Below, one piece after another: positions 22,368 to 33,394 of a DNA stretch of 64,000 nt. Below the pieces are notes generated by a model, which did not search any database, had not been told where the DNA came from, and worked only from the letters and a program-made list of their open reading frames with translations. The stretch is taken from positions 11,342,501 through 11,406,500 of the forward strand of contig WPIO01000001.1 in the NCBI GenBank assembly GCA_009760855.2. Reading direction: 5' to 3'. Source of the stretch: Cristatella mucedo (lineage: Eukaryota; Bryozoa; Phylactolaemata; Cristatellidae). Every line of letters begins with the position of its first letter. The first letter of the stretch is position 1. A program made the translations under genes and the position numbers.

Positions 22368-22555
22368 TCTGGTAGTCCCTTGATTATTCTCATAATTGTA
22401 TGTCACCTACATAGCGTAACGAAAGAAATCTGGTAGTCCCTTGATTATTCTCATAATTGTATGTCGCCTACATAGCGTAACGAGAGAAATCTGGTAGTCC
22501 CTTGATTATTCTCATAATTGTATGTCGCCTATATAGCGTAACGAGAGAAATCTGG
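22368..22555. repeat. Three-copy 61-bp tandem repeat
   Basis: Units start at 22368, 22429 and 22490 (TCTGGTAGTCCCTTGATTAT...), with a truncated fourth start at 22551. Copies differ by only a few substitutions, so the amplification is recent. It lies in an intron of the TRAF4-like gene. Confidence 0.92.
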
Positions 22556-22889
22556 CAGATAGTGTTCATATCGGCTGTGTTCTATGGATAATCGGCTGCA
22601 ATCTCTTACTTCACCTGCCTTAGCAATAATGTATTTTGTATAAGAGAGCCATAATCTGCATTCGGGCACTTTCTATCTCTGCTGCCAGGGAAGCAATAAC
22701 CACAAGCTAATGACAGCCAATGCTACATTCAAGCAAGGTCTCACGAAAGCACTCAGAAAAAAAGACAAGCTCACCAAAGCACCACACACACAAAAACATG
22801 TCACTCTTGCTCCTAGTCACGACGTCCATAGTTTTGTAACATGTAAGCACACAAATGACAATTCACTGTGACTAAGCAGAGGCTTCGAA

Positions 22890-23060
22890 AAATAGGTGTG
22901 TCTTTACGTTCTTTTTGAAAATCTTCAAATCTAGAGATAGCATGATGTCAGTTGCTTGTGAATTAAAAGGTGAAGGCCAAGGTCTCAATGAGATTTTAAG
23001 GCTTGCTAGGTGCACAACTAATCGACCCGAGTCAGAAGAGCAGGTTGTGCGATGAGAGGC
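22890..23060 (-). mobile_element. L2-like LINE C-terminal fragment (minus strand)
   Basis: It aligns by eye with 28370-28560: the block with AAAATCTTCAAATC, AGGTTTAAGGCTTGCTAGG-like wording, GACCCGAGTCAGAAGAGCAG and GTGCGATG. It is strongly decayed. Confidence 0.5.
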
Positions 23061-23094
23061 CTAATGTAAAACGAATTCAGATCGGTGGGTCGGA

Positions 23095-24120
23095 GCTATC
23101 GCCCATCAGCTAAATGATTACATCAGCTCCTCAGATCTTGCTTACCAGTTCCGGTCGGAATTTAAAGATAACCATTCCACTGAAGCTGCTCTACTGAGGT
23201 TTAACACTGATTTTCTCAGTAATTCTAATCACGGTAGAGCCTCTATGTTATATCTCCTAGATTAATCAGAAGCATTTGAAGCAACTGATCGCCTTATTTT
23301 CTGGAGTGCCTTTCGACACGCTTAGGTTTCACTGGTTTAGTTGTAACTGACCATTTTTACGCCGATGGGTGACACTCAGCTCTGTATATCATTCGACCCA
23401 TCTAAGCCTTGCCCAACATCCGACTCACTTAATTCTGGTGCAGCCTTCATTGATGACATGGCGTCACCCTTCAAGTTGAAAGGCATCACCCTGAAGATTG
23501 GTTAATCTAGCATCCCTCCAGTGACGTCTCCGAAAAACAGCGATGCACTATTGAGTTGTGATTGAATGGAAATGCTCCCTCCATTGTTGAATTGGCTTTG
23601 CCAAAACCAGGGCCTGCTGTGATAACAGTACTGCAGCCAAGCTAGTTCATCCATTTGCGACATCGTATCTAGATGACTGCAATTCTATTTATTCAGGAAT
23701 CCCGACCTGTACCCTTAATCGTTAGCAACTGATGCAAAACTCGGCAACTCTTCTAATCCGTGGCCAAGGGCGCGCCTGCTACATCGCATCACTTCTGTCT
23801 GCGCTTTACTGGCTCCCTATCAAGCATAGAATCGATTTCAAGATATTCAGTCTGGCTAACAGGTCGCTTCACTTGCTTGCACCAGCATGCATATCCTTGA
23901 CCTCCTTACTCTTCCGTTCGCTCTCGCGCCACCCGCTCCTCAGCATCTAGTCACCTCGCCGTTGCTCACACTAAATTGAAACCTTTATGTGATCGAGTCT
24001 TTAGCTCGTATGCACCGAAATTTTGGAACTCGCTTCCGGCTTCTGTGTCACTTCGAGCAATGACATCATTTTAGTCTCTGCTAAGACGCATCTGTTCCGG
24101 TTAGCTTTGCCTGCTTCTAA
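23095..24120 (+). mobile_element. L2-like LINE fragment with decayed RT and C-terminus
   Basis: Translation in pieces gives FRSEFKDNHSTEAALLR (RT motif region), a broken YADD motif near 23355 (TACGCCGATG then a 1-base indel before GACACTCAGCTC), and YWLPIKHRIDFKIFSLANRS (23800-23870) from the ORF C-terminus. Multiple stops and frameshifts make it inactive. Confidence 0.75.
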
Positions 24121-24423
24121 GTGAATTACTTAATTTTATTTCTGCGTACTTTGCTTACTTACCTGTGCATGATTGAGTGCATATTACAAACCAAAAGTCT
24201 TAATAAGCAGTGGCCCTTCGTGTCATTGTGTGCTTCTACATGCCATCATAATAATACTTGTGAGATTTTTCATGCGCGTCAAAGCATGATACGATGCATG
24301 CAACTAAACCTTGTTCATTGATTCACTTGAAGCGAGCTGTGAAGCGTCTGGATTAATATTTTCTTCTCTATGCGTGCAATACAAGCTATATAATGATTAA
24401 AACTATTATACGAAGGATGCTAT

Positions 24424-24760
24424 CAGTGGTAGCGAACGCTGCCTTGAGGTCCAGCAGAACTAGCAGACAGACTCTGCCTAAATCAGCGTTCCTGAAAAGG
24501 CTCATACAAACTCGAAGCAGTGATTACTCTATGGAAGGATTTGCTGTAACATCTGACTGAAAATTACACGCTAGGTTTGAAGTTTGGATATAAGAGGTTA
24601 GGTGATCTGCCACTACTCGTTCCGACTTCAGCGATAGGAACACTAAAAGAGAGACTGTGCGGAAACTGCTTAAGCTCCCCTAATAAAGTATCGACTTTTA
24701 GTACGTGGCCTGAAAATATCCCTTCTGATTAATGCTGTGACAACGCAGAGCTAAAAAAGA
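24424..24760 (-). mobile_element. L2-like RT fragment (minus strand)
   Basis: The complement reads the LLDLKAAF-type motif (GAGGTCCAGCAGAACTAGC on +) and the HST-rich motif region, in the same order as 29440-29660. It is heavily mutated. Confidence 0.6.
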
Positions 24761-25862
24761 TACTTGTTATGTGAGTTATAACGGCAGTAAGTCAATCTAT
24801 TTCAGAAATAGGATGGTTGGTCTAGGATGGTTGAAAGGACAAGCTCTCCTTAGACTGTGACCTTCAAATTCAAGATGAGGGCAGCCGGAGCAGGCTTGGA
24901 ATTGGAAAAATTACAAAAGAGCAAGAACGGAGAATGACGACTCCAGATCTGATGTAACCTTGGGGACGAACTATTCTCTAATTGTTTCTCCTGCTCTATC
25001 TTTTCTTTTTTTCTGTTTCTCATTCTAACAGAGAAGCTACAAAAAATGATCTAGTAGATCGCAGCAAAGGTGGTTAATAGGAGCTCGCGGATATTGGAAT
25101 CAAGTGAACGTTGGCTTAAGGATTCAGTAAAGATATAATAATAAAAGTAATTGGCCCAGTGAGAAAGATGAAGAACGAAATTTTTACGCATAGCCCTAAG
25201 GTTCGCTGATTTCATCAGTCGGAGAAATATGGAGATGTACATTATAAGCTTCAAAAATGTAATTTTGACACTACAACGGGCCGGCTTAAAGAAATTGTTA
25301 GGCTTGGCTCCAAAGACAGCCAACGGGACGGAGATGTGACTGATTTTACTAGAAATATATATTGGCTGCTTAAAAAGCGTAAAAGAGTTGCACAGAAAAA
25401 ACACTGGCGCAAGAAACAAACTTGAAGTTTCTTTCGAGGCAGTTTATGCACAATGTATCGTGAGACCGAAATACATGCCTTCCATGGCTTGACTAATACC
25501 TGCCTTTAAATAATAAGTGGTGGATTTATCTAGATTTCCCTATTAGGTTTAGCCCTTACGTATAGAGTCCTGTCCTGGCATTGGCTTAAATGGATTCATA
25601 ATCTGAGCAGCCAGCCTGCTTTCACATCGTACACCAGGCTGACCTGAAACACAATTGCAGCATGACATTGTGTAGGCATTGGCCTTAATATGCATTACTG
25701 CTAAAAACCGCCTCGGATGGTATAATTTCCTTAATATGCACACCAACTGTTGCTCTCTTGATGCCGCTCTGCCATGTATCACTTGCATGTATTGCCCCCT
25801 TCTCCACCAGCTCATTGGCGACCTGCGTATGGCTATTCACTCCATGCAGCTGCATCTTTCAG

Positions 25863-26021
25863 ACGCATCAAGTCAACTGTCCAAGACTGTTTGTGCCCTG
25901 CCCCAACCGGTGCGACAGCACTCTGCTGTTGCCACGAGAAGACATGGACAATCACCTGGCCTATCTGTGTCCGCAAGTTCGCCTGCAGTGCTCATTTAAA
26001 GAAGTTGGCTGCACTTTCAAG
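25863..26021 (+). CDS. TRAF4: TRAF4-like gene, zinc-finger exon (53 codons)
   Basis: The acceptor is TTTCAG|ACG and the donor is TTCAAG|GTAGCT, both phase 0. The exon starts THQVNC, completing the finger opened in the previous exon (C-x2-C-x11-H-x3-C), then gives CPNRC, a His/Cys pair HLAYLC, and CSFKEVGCTFK, the first half of the last finger. The phrase HQ..CPRL.VPCPN.C is characteristic of TRAF4. The ORF reading past the donor ends within intron sequence and is not used. Confidence 0.92.
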
Positions 26022-27006
26022 GTAGCTTCTCACACTCTGTCGTTGTTGTGGTGCTCGGTGACGGTGCTCTTCGATTGGAATGCTACAGACATGATCGCCA
26101 CTGCCTTAGAAGTCAGTGATCGCTACTTGACCGATGTGCTGTGCATCGGTGCTCGTAAAGCTTGACTAGCAAGCACCTATAAGGCAGAGCAGTAATTGCA
26201 CCGGGTCTGTGTCCAGCTACTCTATTCGTAATGAGGCGAAGCAGAACTTGGATATCCAGCGCTTACCTAGAGACATGAAACAAAACTGACAATCACAGCG
26301 CCGTCAACACCGTCATGAGACGACTTTGGTGCCCGTCGGTCAAACATTGGAGTTTTAAAAATCTTGGCTTCGTGACACTCTCCCACCCCCTCCCACTGCT
26401 TTTAGCTTACTGGCACGTATCAAATGCAAAACAGGGCTGAGCCGAGAATAGCTGAGCAAGAAGACCTATGCATGTGACCTCTATTGACGAGTTAAAAATA
26501 TTACCGGTTCTGTGTGCACATCTTCACAAGTTGCATCGCTTTCTACTCAATCCGCTTGTCATTCGACTTGCTGCAAGCTGAACCCCAAGTAAAAGAAAGT
26601 ACTCAAACTGATTCGTCTGTGACTGCAGGTGTTTTTGTTGTGTTGCGCTTTCTCTTTGGTTTGAAAGCTTGAAATTAATATGCCACTTATCCTGCTACGA
26701 TGGATGACTTAAGTATGAGGAGACCTATACAAAATAAATTATATCCTCTCACAATAGTGTAGAGCACCAACCTGTGCACGGACATTTCAAAACAGAAGAA
26801 AACATGTGAGGTGAGCTGCTGCTGCTTTCGGAACTCTAGTAGAATAGGAATACAGCTACAATTTGCACGGTCTCCTTGGGCTAATTATATTTTGTTTTGC
26901 TTCCAGTCAGCAGTGCACTTTTTGGATCTGAATTTTCAAACTTTCGCAGCAGCTTTCTTATGCATATACACTCAACAAGTTCAAGAAAATGCACGAACAT
27001 GGTCAA

Positions 27007-27145
27007 GTCGCGCTAGTTTGGCTTAGTGGATGCTCGCCGCGACCAAGGTCAAGTTGAATGCATTTGATGACTGAGGTCGTGAGCCCTGTGACATATGTGA
27101 AGCGCCTGAGTAGATATTAAGTTCTCTGGTGGTGCTGAAAAAACG
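27007..27145 (+). mobile_element. SINE-A copy with internal insertion
   Basis: GGCTTAGTGGATGCTCGCC, a 15-20 bp insert (AGTTGAATGCATTTGATG), GACTGAGGTCGTGAGCCC and the tail AAGCGCCTGAGTAGATATT are visible. It is diverged. Confidence 0.65.
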
Positions 27146-28084
27146 AATGACATTTTTACAAGGATTAGCGGTCAACCGCACATCCAAAATTGAGCCTGTT
27201 TCAATGCATAATCGTGCGTATTCTCTTGTAGATAACTGTTTTCAGTCTCATCGCATTAACAAACTTAATTCGTTTTGACAAAGTCTCTGCACTACTTACG
27301 TCGGTGATTATTGATGCCGGCAGGCTCTCTGCTGCCCGTTGGCTTACAAAGCTGTTAGGCTCCTGTCCGGGAATACTTTCGGCGGCTAATGCAGCCAGTT
27401 CATTGGGCGGAAGAGACACTTTTCTGATAACTAAAACCGTCGAAAAAACGATTCTATGAAGCGCAGATTTGAAAGCCGTTTTAAGCAAAAAAGGATAGCG
27501 GAAAAACTGGGCGGTAATATGCAAGGATCTTACAATTAAATCAAGGTTTTTTAAATATCAGTCAAGCGATGGCCCTATTTAGTTTTTTGCCAATCGCTAC
27601 ATATGCTATATAGTAAACTTGTAAACTTGAGTCGTCGCTGAGCTAAGTTTGTCAACCGGTATCTTGATAAAAGGTAGTTTGTTAAAGGTTCTCCGGCCGA
27701 GAAGCTCACTTACTGGGTTAAATGATGGTACCCAATTCATCTGCGAAAACCTTCAAATATTTCTTAAGGGTGGTTTCAGATTGAGACTTAACGCTTCGAG
27801 CAGTCTAAGGTGGCGTTGCGGAGGTACGAAAGTGTGCGATTCTGTCAACTTTGAAGGCAGAACAGTTATCAGCCGCTAGTCAATATCCGGGTAGTGAGAT
27901 AGCGCCGCCTTATCGAGCAAATAATTCAACCTCTCATAAGGTTATTGAGGGTATCGTTGGCAATACAGCAGCTGGCCAGTGAAAAAGGCGAAGGCATTCT
28001 TTAACTTCCGGGTGTTGACCCGAATGTACTCGAGTCTTTGAACCTAGCTAAACCAGTGTCAGGCCCAACTTTCCAAGATTCTAG
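27146..28084. other. Intronic sequence, nothing assigned
   Basis: No recognised element or exon. A minus-strand 107-codon frame (27201-27524) has no domain signature. Confidence 0.3.
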
Positions 28085-29888
28085 AAAACATTTATTGTGA
28101 TAATAATAATAATAATAATGCACGTGATAAAGCGCCCTCAGATAACGTGATCTCTTTCTAGGCGCTTTACATTTGCTGCAAAGGGAAAAGCGATTGAATG
28201 GTGAGCAATATCATACTTGATAAACAACCTGAATGACATGGTTAGGGGTGACATGCACTGGGTCAGCAAGCAAATGTTGTTGGTAGCAGCGCGCCCAGTG
28301 TCAGCACGCATAAGCACATGAAGACGAATCAAAGGGAGCCACTCAATGCTGTCCTAAATAGGTGTTTTTAAGTTTTTTTAAATGTGGTCAAGTCGGGGGA
28401 TGTTCTGACGCAAGTCGGGAGTGAGTTCCAGGCTTTGGGAGCATACGAACTAAATGTACTGTCTCCAAAGGATTTGAGGTTTGTACGAGGTATTTGTAGA
28501 CTGTTGGATTCCGAAAAGCAGGTGGTACGATGCTTGGCCTGGTGGGGGAGTAGATCTGAGAGATAGGCTGGAGCCAAAGAATGAAGTGACCTAAAAGTGA
28601 GCGACAAAACCTTGAAGTCGATCCGTTGCTTGACTGGTAGCCAGTGCATGTCGGCGAGAAGTGGTGTGATGTGGCAACTGCGACGCTCACCACAGACAAG
28701 CCTTGCTGCAGAGTTTTGAACCAGCTGTAAGTGCCTGACTGCACATGCCGGTAGGCCAGCAAGCAGTGAGTTGCAGAAGTCAAGACGGGATGTTACAAAT
28801 GCATGGACCAACTTAAACGTGGAATCCTTACCTAAACAAGCCGGAATTTTAGCAACGTTATGTATCTGAACGTAGGCAGGCTTGATTATGGAGCTGGAGT
28901 GGTCGTCTAACGAGAGGTCACTTTGGAACATGACACCTAGATTTCGAGCTGATTCAACAGGAGATACGCTGGCAGAGCCAATTTTGAGTGTTAGCCTTTC
29001 CAATTTCTGAATCACACTGGGTTTTCCCATAACTAGTAAGTTAGTTTTATCATCATTTAGCTAAAGAAAATTTGCTGTCATCCACGTGAGGATGTCATCA
29101 ATACATGCAGCAAGGGAGTTGAGAGAATTCGAGGTGCTCAAAGGCTGGGAGGTATCAAAGCAAAGGTACAACTGAGTGTCATCCGCATAGAAGTGAAAGC
29201 CTAGATTGTGCTTGGCAATCACATCAGCAAGAGGGAGAGTAGAAACCGTGAAAAGAACCGGACCTAGCACTGAGCCCTGAGGTACCCCATATTTCAGAGA
29301 TACCTCAGATGATCGTTGTCCATTTACGTCAATACTCTGGAGTCTCCCACTGAGATAGGACCTGAACCATTGCAGAGTGGTGCCAGTGATGCCCAGGTGA
29401 GATGAAAGACGCTCTAGAAGAACTTTGTGATCGATGGTATCAAAAGCTGCTGAAAGATCGAGCAACACAAGCAGAGATACTCTATCCATGTCTGATTTCC
29501 TAAGTAGGTCGTTGTACACCCTAAGCAATGCTGACTCTGTGGAGTGATTAGCTCTAAAGCCAGACTGGAACTTACTAGAAAGGTTTGAAGTTTCAATATA
29601 CGAGTGAAGCTGGTCCGCCACGACCCGTTCTAGTGTCTTTGATAGGAATGGTAGAAGGGAGACTGGGCGGTAGTTGCTCAAGTTCTCTTGGTCTAGTGTC
29701 ACTTTCTTGAGAAGTGGCATGACTACAGATTTTTTGAAAGGTGCTGGTACATGATCTGAGGCTAATGATGTTAGTTATGCGTGGTAGCAGCATATTAATG
29801 CAACCTAGGAGCAGGGCAGTGGGATTACGGTCCAAAGGACTTGCTGTCTTCTTTGATTGGGATTTGAACTTCAGGACAAGATCACTAG
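28085..29888 (-). mobile_element. L2/CR1-like LINE: RT to 3' end, best copy in window
   Basis: On the minus strand the ORF encodes the RT region (SNYRPVSLLPFLSKTLERVV, then FQSGFRANHSTESALLR, LLDLSAAFDTIDH, YGVPQGSVLGP and FYADDTQLYL), followed by the C-terminal part with MHWLPVKQRIDFKVLSL and APKAWNSLP. A single stop (TAG at 29061-29063) separates the RT from the C-terminal ORF, which continues in the same frame ten codons later. A frameshift lies near 29750, and the 5' part is missing or displaced by a SINE-B. The 3'UTR ends with the conserved hairpin and a (TAA)n tail at 28100-28120. The element is inactive but recent-looking. Confidence 0.9.
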
Positions 29889-30056
29889 AGCTGTAATGGC
29901 TCGCACTATGTAAGGCGGTTGCTTTTCATGACCTCGGCCCGAGGTCGTGGGTTCGACTCCTGCGATGGGCGATCCTTTATCGCCACTGCAAGCGGTGGTG
30001 ATAACCGTAAAGGCTCTTCTGTCGCTATGCAAAAAGAGGCTGGTCATCAGCTAGTA
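29889..30056 (+). mobile_element. SINE-B inserted into the L2-like LINE
   Basis: A near full-length SINE-B (GGTCGTGGGTTCGACTCC B box, GGGCGATCCTTTATCGCC, GGTGGTGATAACCGTAAAG, CTCTTCTGTCGCTATGC) interrupts the minus-strand LINE. LINE sequence resumes at about 30057 with CAAGTAGACATTGAAGTGC, matching 44014-44030. Confidence 0.85.
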
Positions 30057-30190
30057 TTCTTTGTCAAGTAGACATTGAAGTGCAGCCAGGAATCGGGGAC
30101 AGCATTCTACGGGGGATGCTGTCATCGCAGGGATGGACTCCCTGATCTTGTCTATTTGTTGGCCTAGTTGTAGATAGTTGTAGGTAAACA
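30057..30190 (-). mobile_element. L2-like LINE continuation upstream of RT
   Basis: TAGACATTGAAGTGCAGCC, GGGGGATGCTGTCATCGC and GACTCCCTGATCTTGTCTAT correspond to the segment at 44014-44140 in the other L2-like copy. It is the portion 5' of the RT on the minus strand. Confidence 0.65.
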
Positions 30191-30239
30191 ACTTGTGGAC
30201 CACATAGACAGTGATGAAATCTCAGGAAAATTTTAGTCA

Positions 30240-30560
30240 GGATGCAATTATCAGCGTTATCACTTCACTGAATTTGGTCTCTTTAATGTGACCAGTGACA
30301 TTCTAGGTAGCTACGATTGTACTCAATTTATGGGCACTAGTTGACACTTTTGATCGCCGCGATCCTATTTGAATGATAGAGAACAACAGTCGGTCTAGTT
30401 AACAAGGCTCTGGCATGGTTTGAATCGTACTTGTCCGATCGTACTCAGTACCACTGCGGGGTGCTTTTAAGTCCCATCAAACAGACCAGTCACTCGTCGG
30501 GAAGTTCCACGAAGGTCTTGTATCGGCATGCTGTTGTTGTTTTCCGTTTATGCAGAGCCT
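30240..30560 (+). mobile_element. Decayed RT fragment of a second LINE
   Basis: Pieces such as VDTFD (a DTVDH-like motif) and ALAWFESYLSDRTQY (the W-x-SYL-x-R-Q motif of non-LTR RTs) appear in different frames. The wording differs from the L2-like RT in this window (LQWFRSYLSGRLQ), so it may be the RT of LINE-B. Stops and frameshifts are frequent. Confidence 0.5.
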
Positions 30561-30867
30561 CTTTGGAAAGAAACTCAGCCCCTTAGTACGGCGCTCTCAG
30601 GTGCAATGCTTACACCTGTACTTGTCACTGTACTTGTCATTCCAGCCATTAGAATCGACTAAGGTGATCGATAAACCGAACGCCTACTAGAAAGAATTTA
30701 GAGGTACTGGATCTCAGGCCATTTCTTTAAAAGAAAAACCTAAGCAACTGAATGATAGTTTAAATGGCCGGGCGACCGACCTTGACTGACCTTAGGCCGT
30801 GAGACTGGGATTCGGATGTGGATGATCAAAGCTAAGCGATGATAAAACCGAACTGCTCATATATCTA

Positions 30868-31018
30868 ATATATATAATTCATTTATATAGCGCCCTACGA
30901 GAACTTAATCTCTATTCAGGCGCTTCACATTTGCCTTGAGGCTCGAGCCCACGACCTCAGTCAGACCGTTGTCGGGGCGAGCACCTTAACCGCTAGACCA
31001 AACCAGCTCGGCAAATGA
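30868..31018 (-). mobile_element. SINE-A copy (minus strand), full length
   Basis: The complement hairpin TATAGCGCCCTACGAGAAC / ATCTCTATTCAGGCGC is followed by GGCTCGAGCCCACGACC (B box) and GGCGAGCACCTTAACCGC (A box). It is well preserved. Confidence 0.85.
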
Positions 31019-31030
31019 AACCTTAAACGC

Positions 31031-31160
31031 CGACCTGGTTTGGCCCAATGATAAGGTGCTTCTCTTTAACGACCAAGGTAGTAGGTTCGAGTCCTTCGGC
31101 ATGCGGAAAACGCCTGAATAGAGATCAAGTTCTCTTAGGGCGCTATGCAAACTAATTATA
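31031..31160 (+). mobile_element. SINE-A copy, diverged head
   Basis: CCAATGATAAGGTGCTTC and GTAGGTTCGAGTCC form the head, with AAACGCCTGAATAGAGATC and TTCTCTTAGGGCGC as the tail hairpin. It is head-to-head with the minus-strand copy at 30868, only about 12 bp apart. Confidence 0.8.
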
Positions 31161-31379
31161 TTTTGCTCAACGTACGACTGAAATAAGTGACTGATATTCT
31201 AATTGGTGGCGCCGCTGAATGGACTTTCGGCCGTCGTCCATTGTTCGTAATGTAGACGTCCCTTTGATGACTGCTTGCCGTTTAAAGCTAAATTTAGAAG
31301 ACAGCTTCTACAGCTGATCCTCGCGTTCGACCCCGTACATGATACCGTGCTACGTACCGTACCGCGGTAGCTGCTCATG

Positions 31380-32200
31380 TGATCTCACGCGGAGCTCCAC
31401 GGTTGCGTCTAGACTGGGCTAGAATAACGTATAATTCAGTTTCGGCTGGGCTACCTGGTGCAGCTGGTGATGAGTATGGCTGCAAAGTTAGTCAAAAAGT
31501 CAAAGAAATTCTGCCCACTTCTTTGCTGAAGGAGCTGCGATGACACCCGAATGATGAACGGATGTGAACTGCTGCCCAGTTCCAGCCTCCTGCCCTAAGA
31601 TCCTTTGGACAATAACAATAATAATAATAATAGCAATAACAATAAATTTGATAAAGCGCCCTCAGAGAACTAAATCTCTTTCTAGACGCTTTACAATTGC
31701 TGCAAAGGAAGCACGATCGAATGGTTAGTGGTAACATGCTCAAAAAAGAAGAATATTACGGTTAGGAGTGACATGCACAGCGTCAAGTATGGTTAGTGGC
31801 CGTACGCGACAGTGTCAGCACGCATAAGCACATAAAGGACGAATTCCATTCTTTCACATACAACCGCTTGTTAGCGGCAAAAGCGTTTGCTTTTGAAGTC
31901 CTAGGCAATTGACTTCCTTTCAAAATTCCTATGCAGAACGAAATCTTTGACCTACTGGAAACTCTTACATATCTTTCCCACCCGTCCAATTCTGCTACTC
32001 CATGCTAGTCATGCGACCAGCCTGCTGAGTTAAATATGCTTCTCACTTTCTCTGCATCTCGTGAGATAAGATTCGTTGCCTAACGTATGCATACCGAGAG
32101 CCGCATAGGCTTTGAGTGCATTTTAGAAAGCACTCCAGTGTAATATGCACGCAGTATTCCTGGTTTTGTGGAGTTACTGATGGGTATACATACATACATA
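31380..32200 (+). mobile_element. LINE-B 3' end interrupted by an L2-like fragment
   Basis: LINE-B sequence (GTATGGCTGCAAAGTTAGTC, CTTTGCTGAAGGAGCTGCG, CCAGTTCCAGCCTCCTGCCC) runs to about 31608, is broken by an L2-like 3' end (31609-31865), and resumes at about 31905 to the tail GGAGTTACTGATGGGTATAC with a (CATA)n end. Confidence 0.65.
31609..31865 (-). mobile_element. L2-like LINE 3' end inserted in LINE-B
   Basis: A (TAA)n tail, AAAGCGCCCTCAGAGAAC / ATCTCTTTCTAGACGC hairpin complement, GGAAGCACGATCGAATGG and the CGTACGCGACAGTGTCAGC block are present. No coding part. Confidence 0.75.
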
Positions 32201-32220
32201 CCTGCACTCAATAGCGTTGC

Positions 32221-32516
32221 CAGAGAGAGGGGCAGGGGGAATTTGTCCACCCCTAAAGCGGGTAACGACCTGGGCCGCCCCTTATTCCTATGACGCCCCA
32301 CCACCCACCCGACCGCCGCCAGCAACGAAATTAGGGCCTTAGTTCACTCGATGAGCAACCGAGAGTGCTAAATAAGCGCTACGATTTTGCGCTACAACTT
32401 TTCGTTAAATTACGGATCTAGCCCCGCCCACGCGAAATTTTTCGGGTCTTGCCCCACTACATAAACAGTTTGTCGGTCTTGCCTCCCCCTAGACGAAAAT
32501 CGCGGCTCCGCCTCTG
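32221..32516. mobile_element. Possible nonautonomous DNA transposon (CAGAG...CTCTG ends)
   Basis: The segment starts CAGAGAGAGGGGCAGGGGG and ends with GCGGCTCCGCCTCTG, whose complement is CAGAGGCGGAGCC, a common hAT-type terminus. It contains C-rich motifs (GCCCCACC, CTAGCCCCGCCC). Terminal similarity is short and I could not see a target-site duplication, so the call is tentative. Confidence 0.3.
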
Positions 32517-33236
32517 CCTCTATTGTTCTGCTGCGGTCAAAGTGCCGCTACCTTCACCAGCCTCGTTTGCCGACGCCGACTGTAAATGCCAACTTCTAGG
32601 AAGGCTCGCGAGCTCGTCACGCTGGCACTTTCGGATCTATGCGCTTGACATGCTCATAGCCAGAAATGTTTTCAGCGACGGGACAGCTTTTTACCTTAAG
32701 TGGGCGTGGTGGAAGATAGGGTGCCCGTTAGGTCATACGGCCTGTCTTCCGGCGCGATAGTTTATCGAGTCGTGAGCGGAGCGCTTTCTTGCAAATACAT
32801 TCAATTCACTTGAACTAATCAAAAATCCTGTTGTTGCAGTATCCTTACTTTTAGCGATGCTGTGCATTTGAAATAATAATTATTATTAATGACTGGCAAT
32901 GCTTTCAGTCTTTATAATATCAATGAGTATTGTATACATGCCCTCGAGAACTTAATCTCTATCCACTCGATTTGCAACTCACCGACCGTATTCTTAAGTT
33001 TCTTGGACGACTTTCTGTGGTCAGTTTGCTAGTATATGCTTTTATCAAAGAATTTGAAGCTGGTTTTAAAAGCTAAATATTGAACCTACCACATCGCCGG
33101 ATAACGACAGAGAAGATTTGTTGCCGACCTCAGGTCGCCGTAGGGCTCTGGGGTACTGAGAGCTAAAGGGCTGCCTCCTTCATGTGAGACACCGGACTAC
33201 TTTGTTCGAGACCTCTGGACTGGCTGCGTGCTTTTT
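32517..33236. other. Intronic sequence, nothing assigned
   Basis: A faint SINE/LINE-like CTCGAGAACTTAATCTCTAT remnant occurs near 32942; otherwise no exon or element is recognised. Confidence 0.3.
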
Positions 33237-33298
33237 TCCAGGCTTTGGCCCTAGACCCGAGGGCCCGAGGCCCCTCCGGTCTAGGGCCAAAGCCTGGA
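33237..33298. repeat. Perfect hairpin, 21-bp arms and 20-nt loop
   Basis: CCAGGCTTTGGCCCTAGACC (33238-33257) is exactly repeated in reverse complement at 33278-33297, with one further T-A pair outside. The loop is GC-rich and itself partly palindromic (GAGGGCCC). It could be a young inverted duplication, a hairpin RNA or a transposon footprint. Confidence 0.85.
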
Positions 33299-33394
33299 GG
33301 CGCTACCGTTCGCAAGGCTTCCGAGATCAAGTGTACATCGCCCAATTAAAACATGGCAACCTTTATAAAAACAAAAATTGCAGCCTCCTCTAGA

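Larger units (their letters stand above)
21965..25862 (+). other. TRAF4: Intron of the TRAF4-like gene (3.9 kb, phase 0)
   Basis: GTACGA donor and CATCTTTCAG acceptor. The intron holds a 61-bp tandem repeat at 22368, L2-like fragments between 22890 and 24760, and unassigned sequence at 24770-25860. Confidence 0.85.

Noticed and set aside
26022-26165. Extension of the TRAF reading frame past 26021
   Set aside because: The residues after FK stop resembling TRAF4, while splicing at GTAGCT to 39279 restores the last zinc finger exactly.
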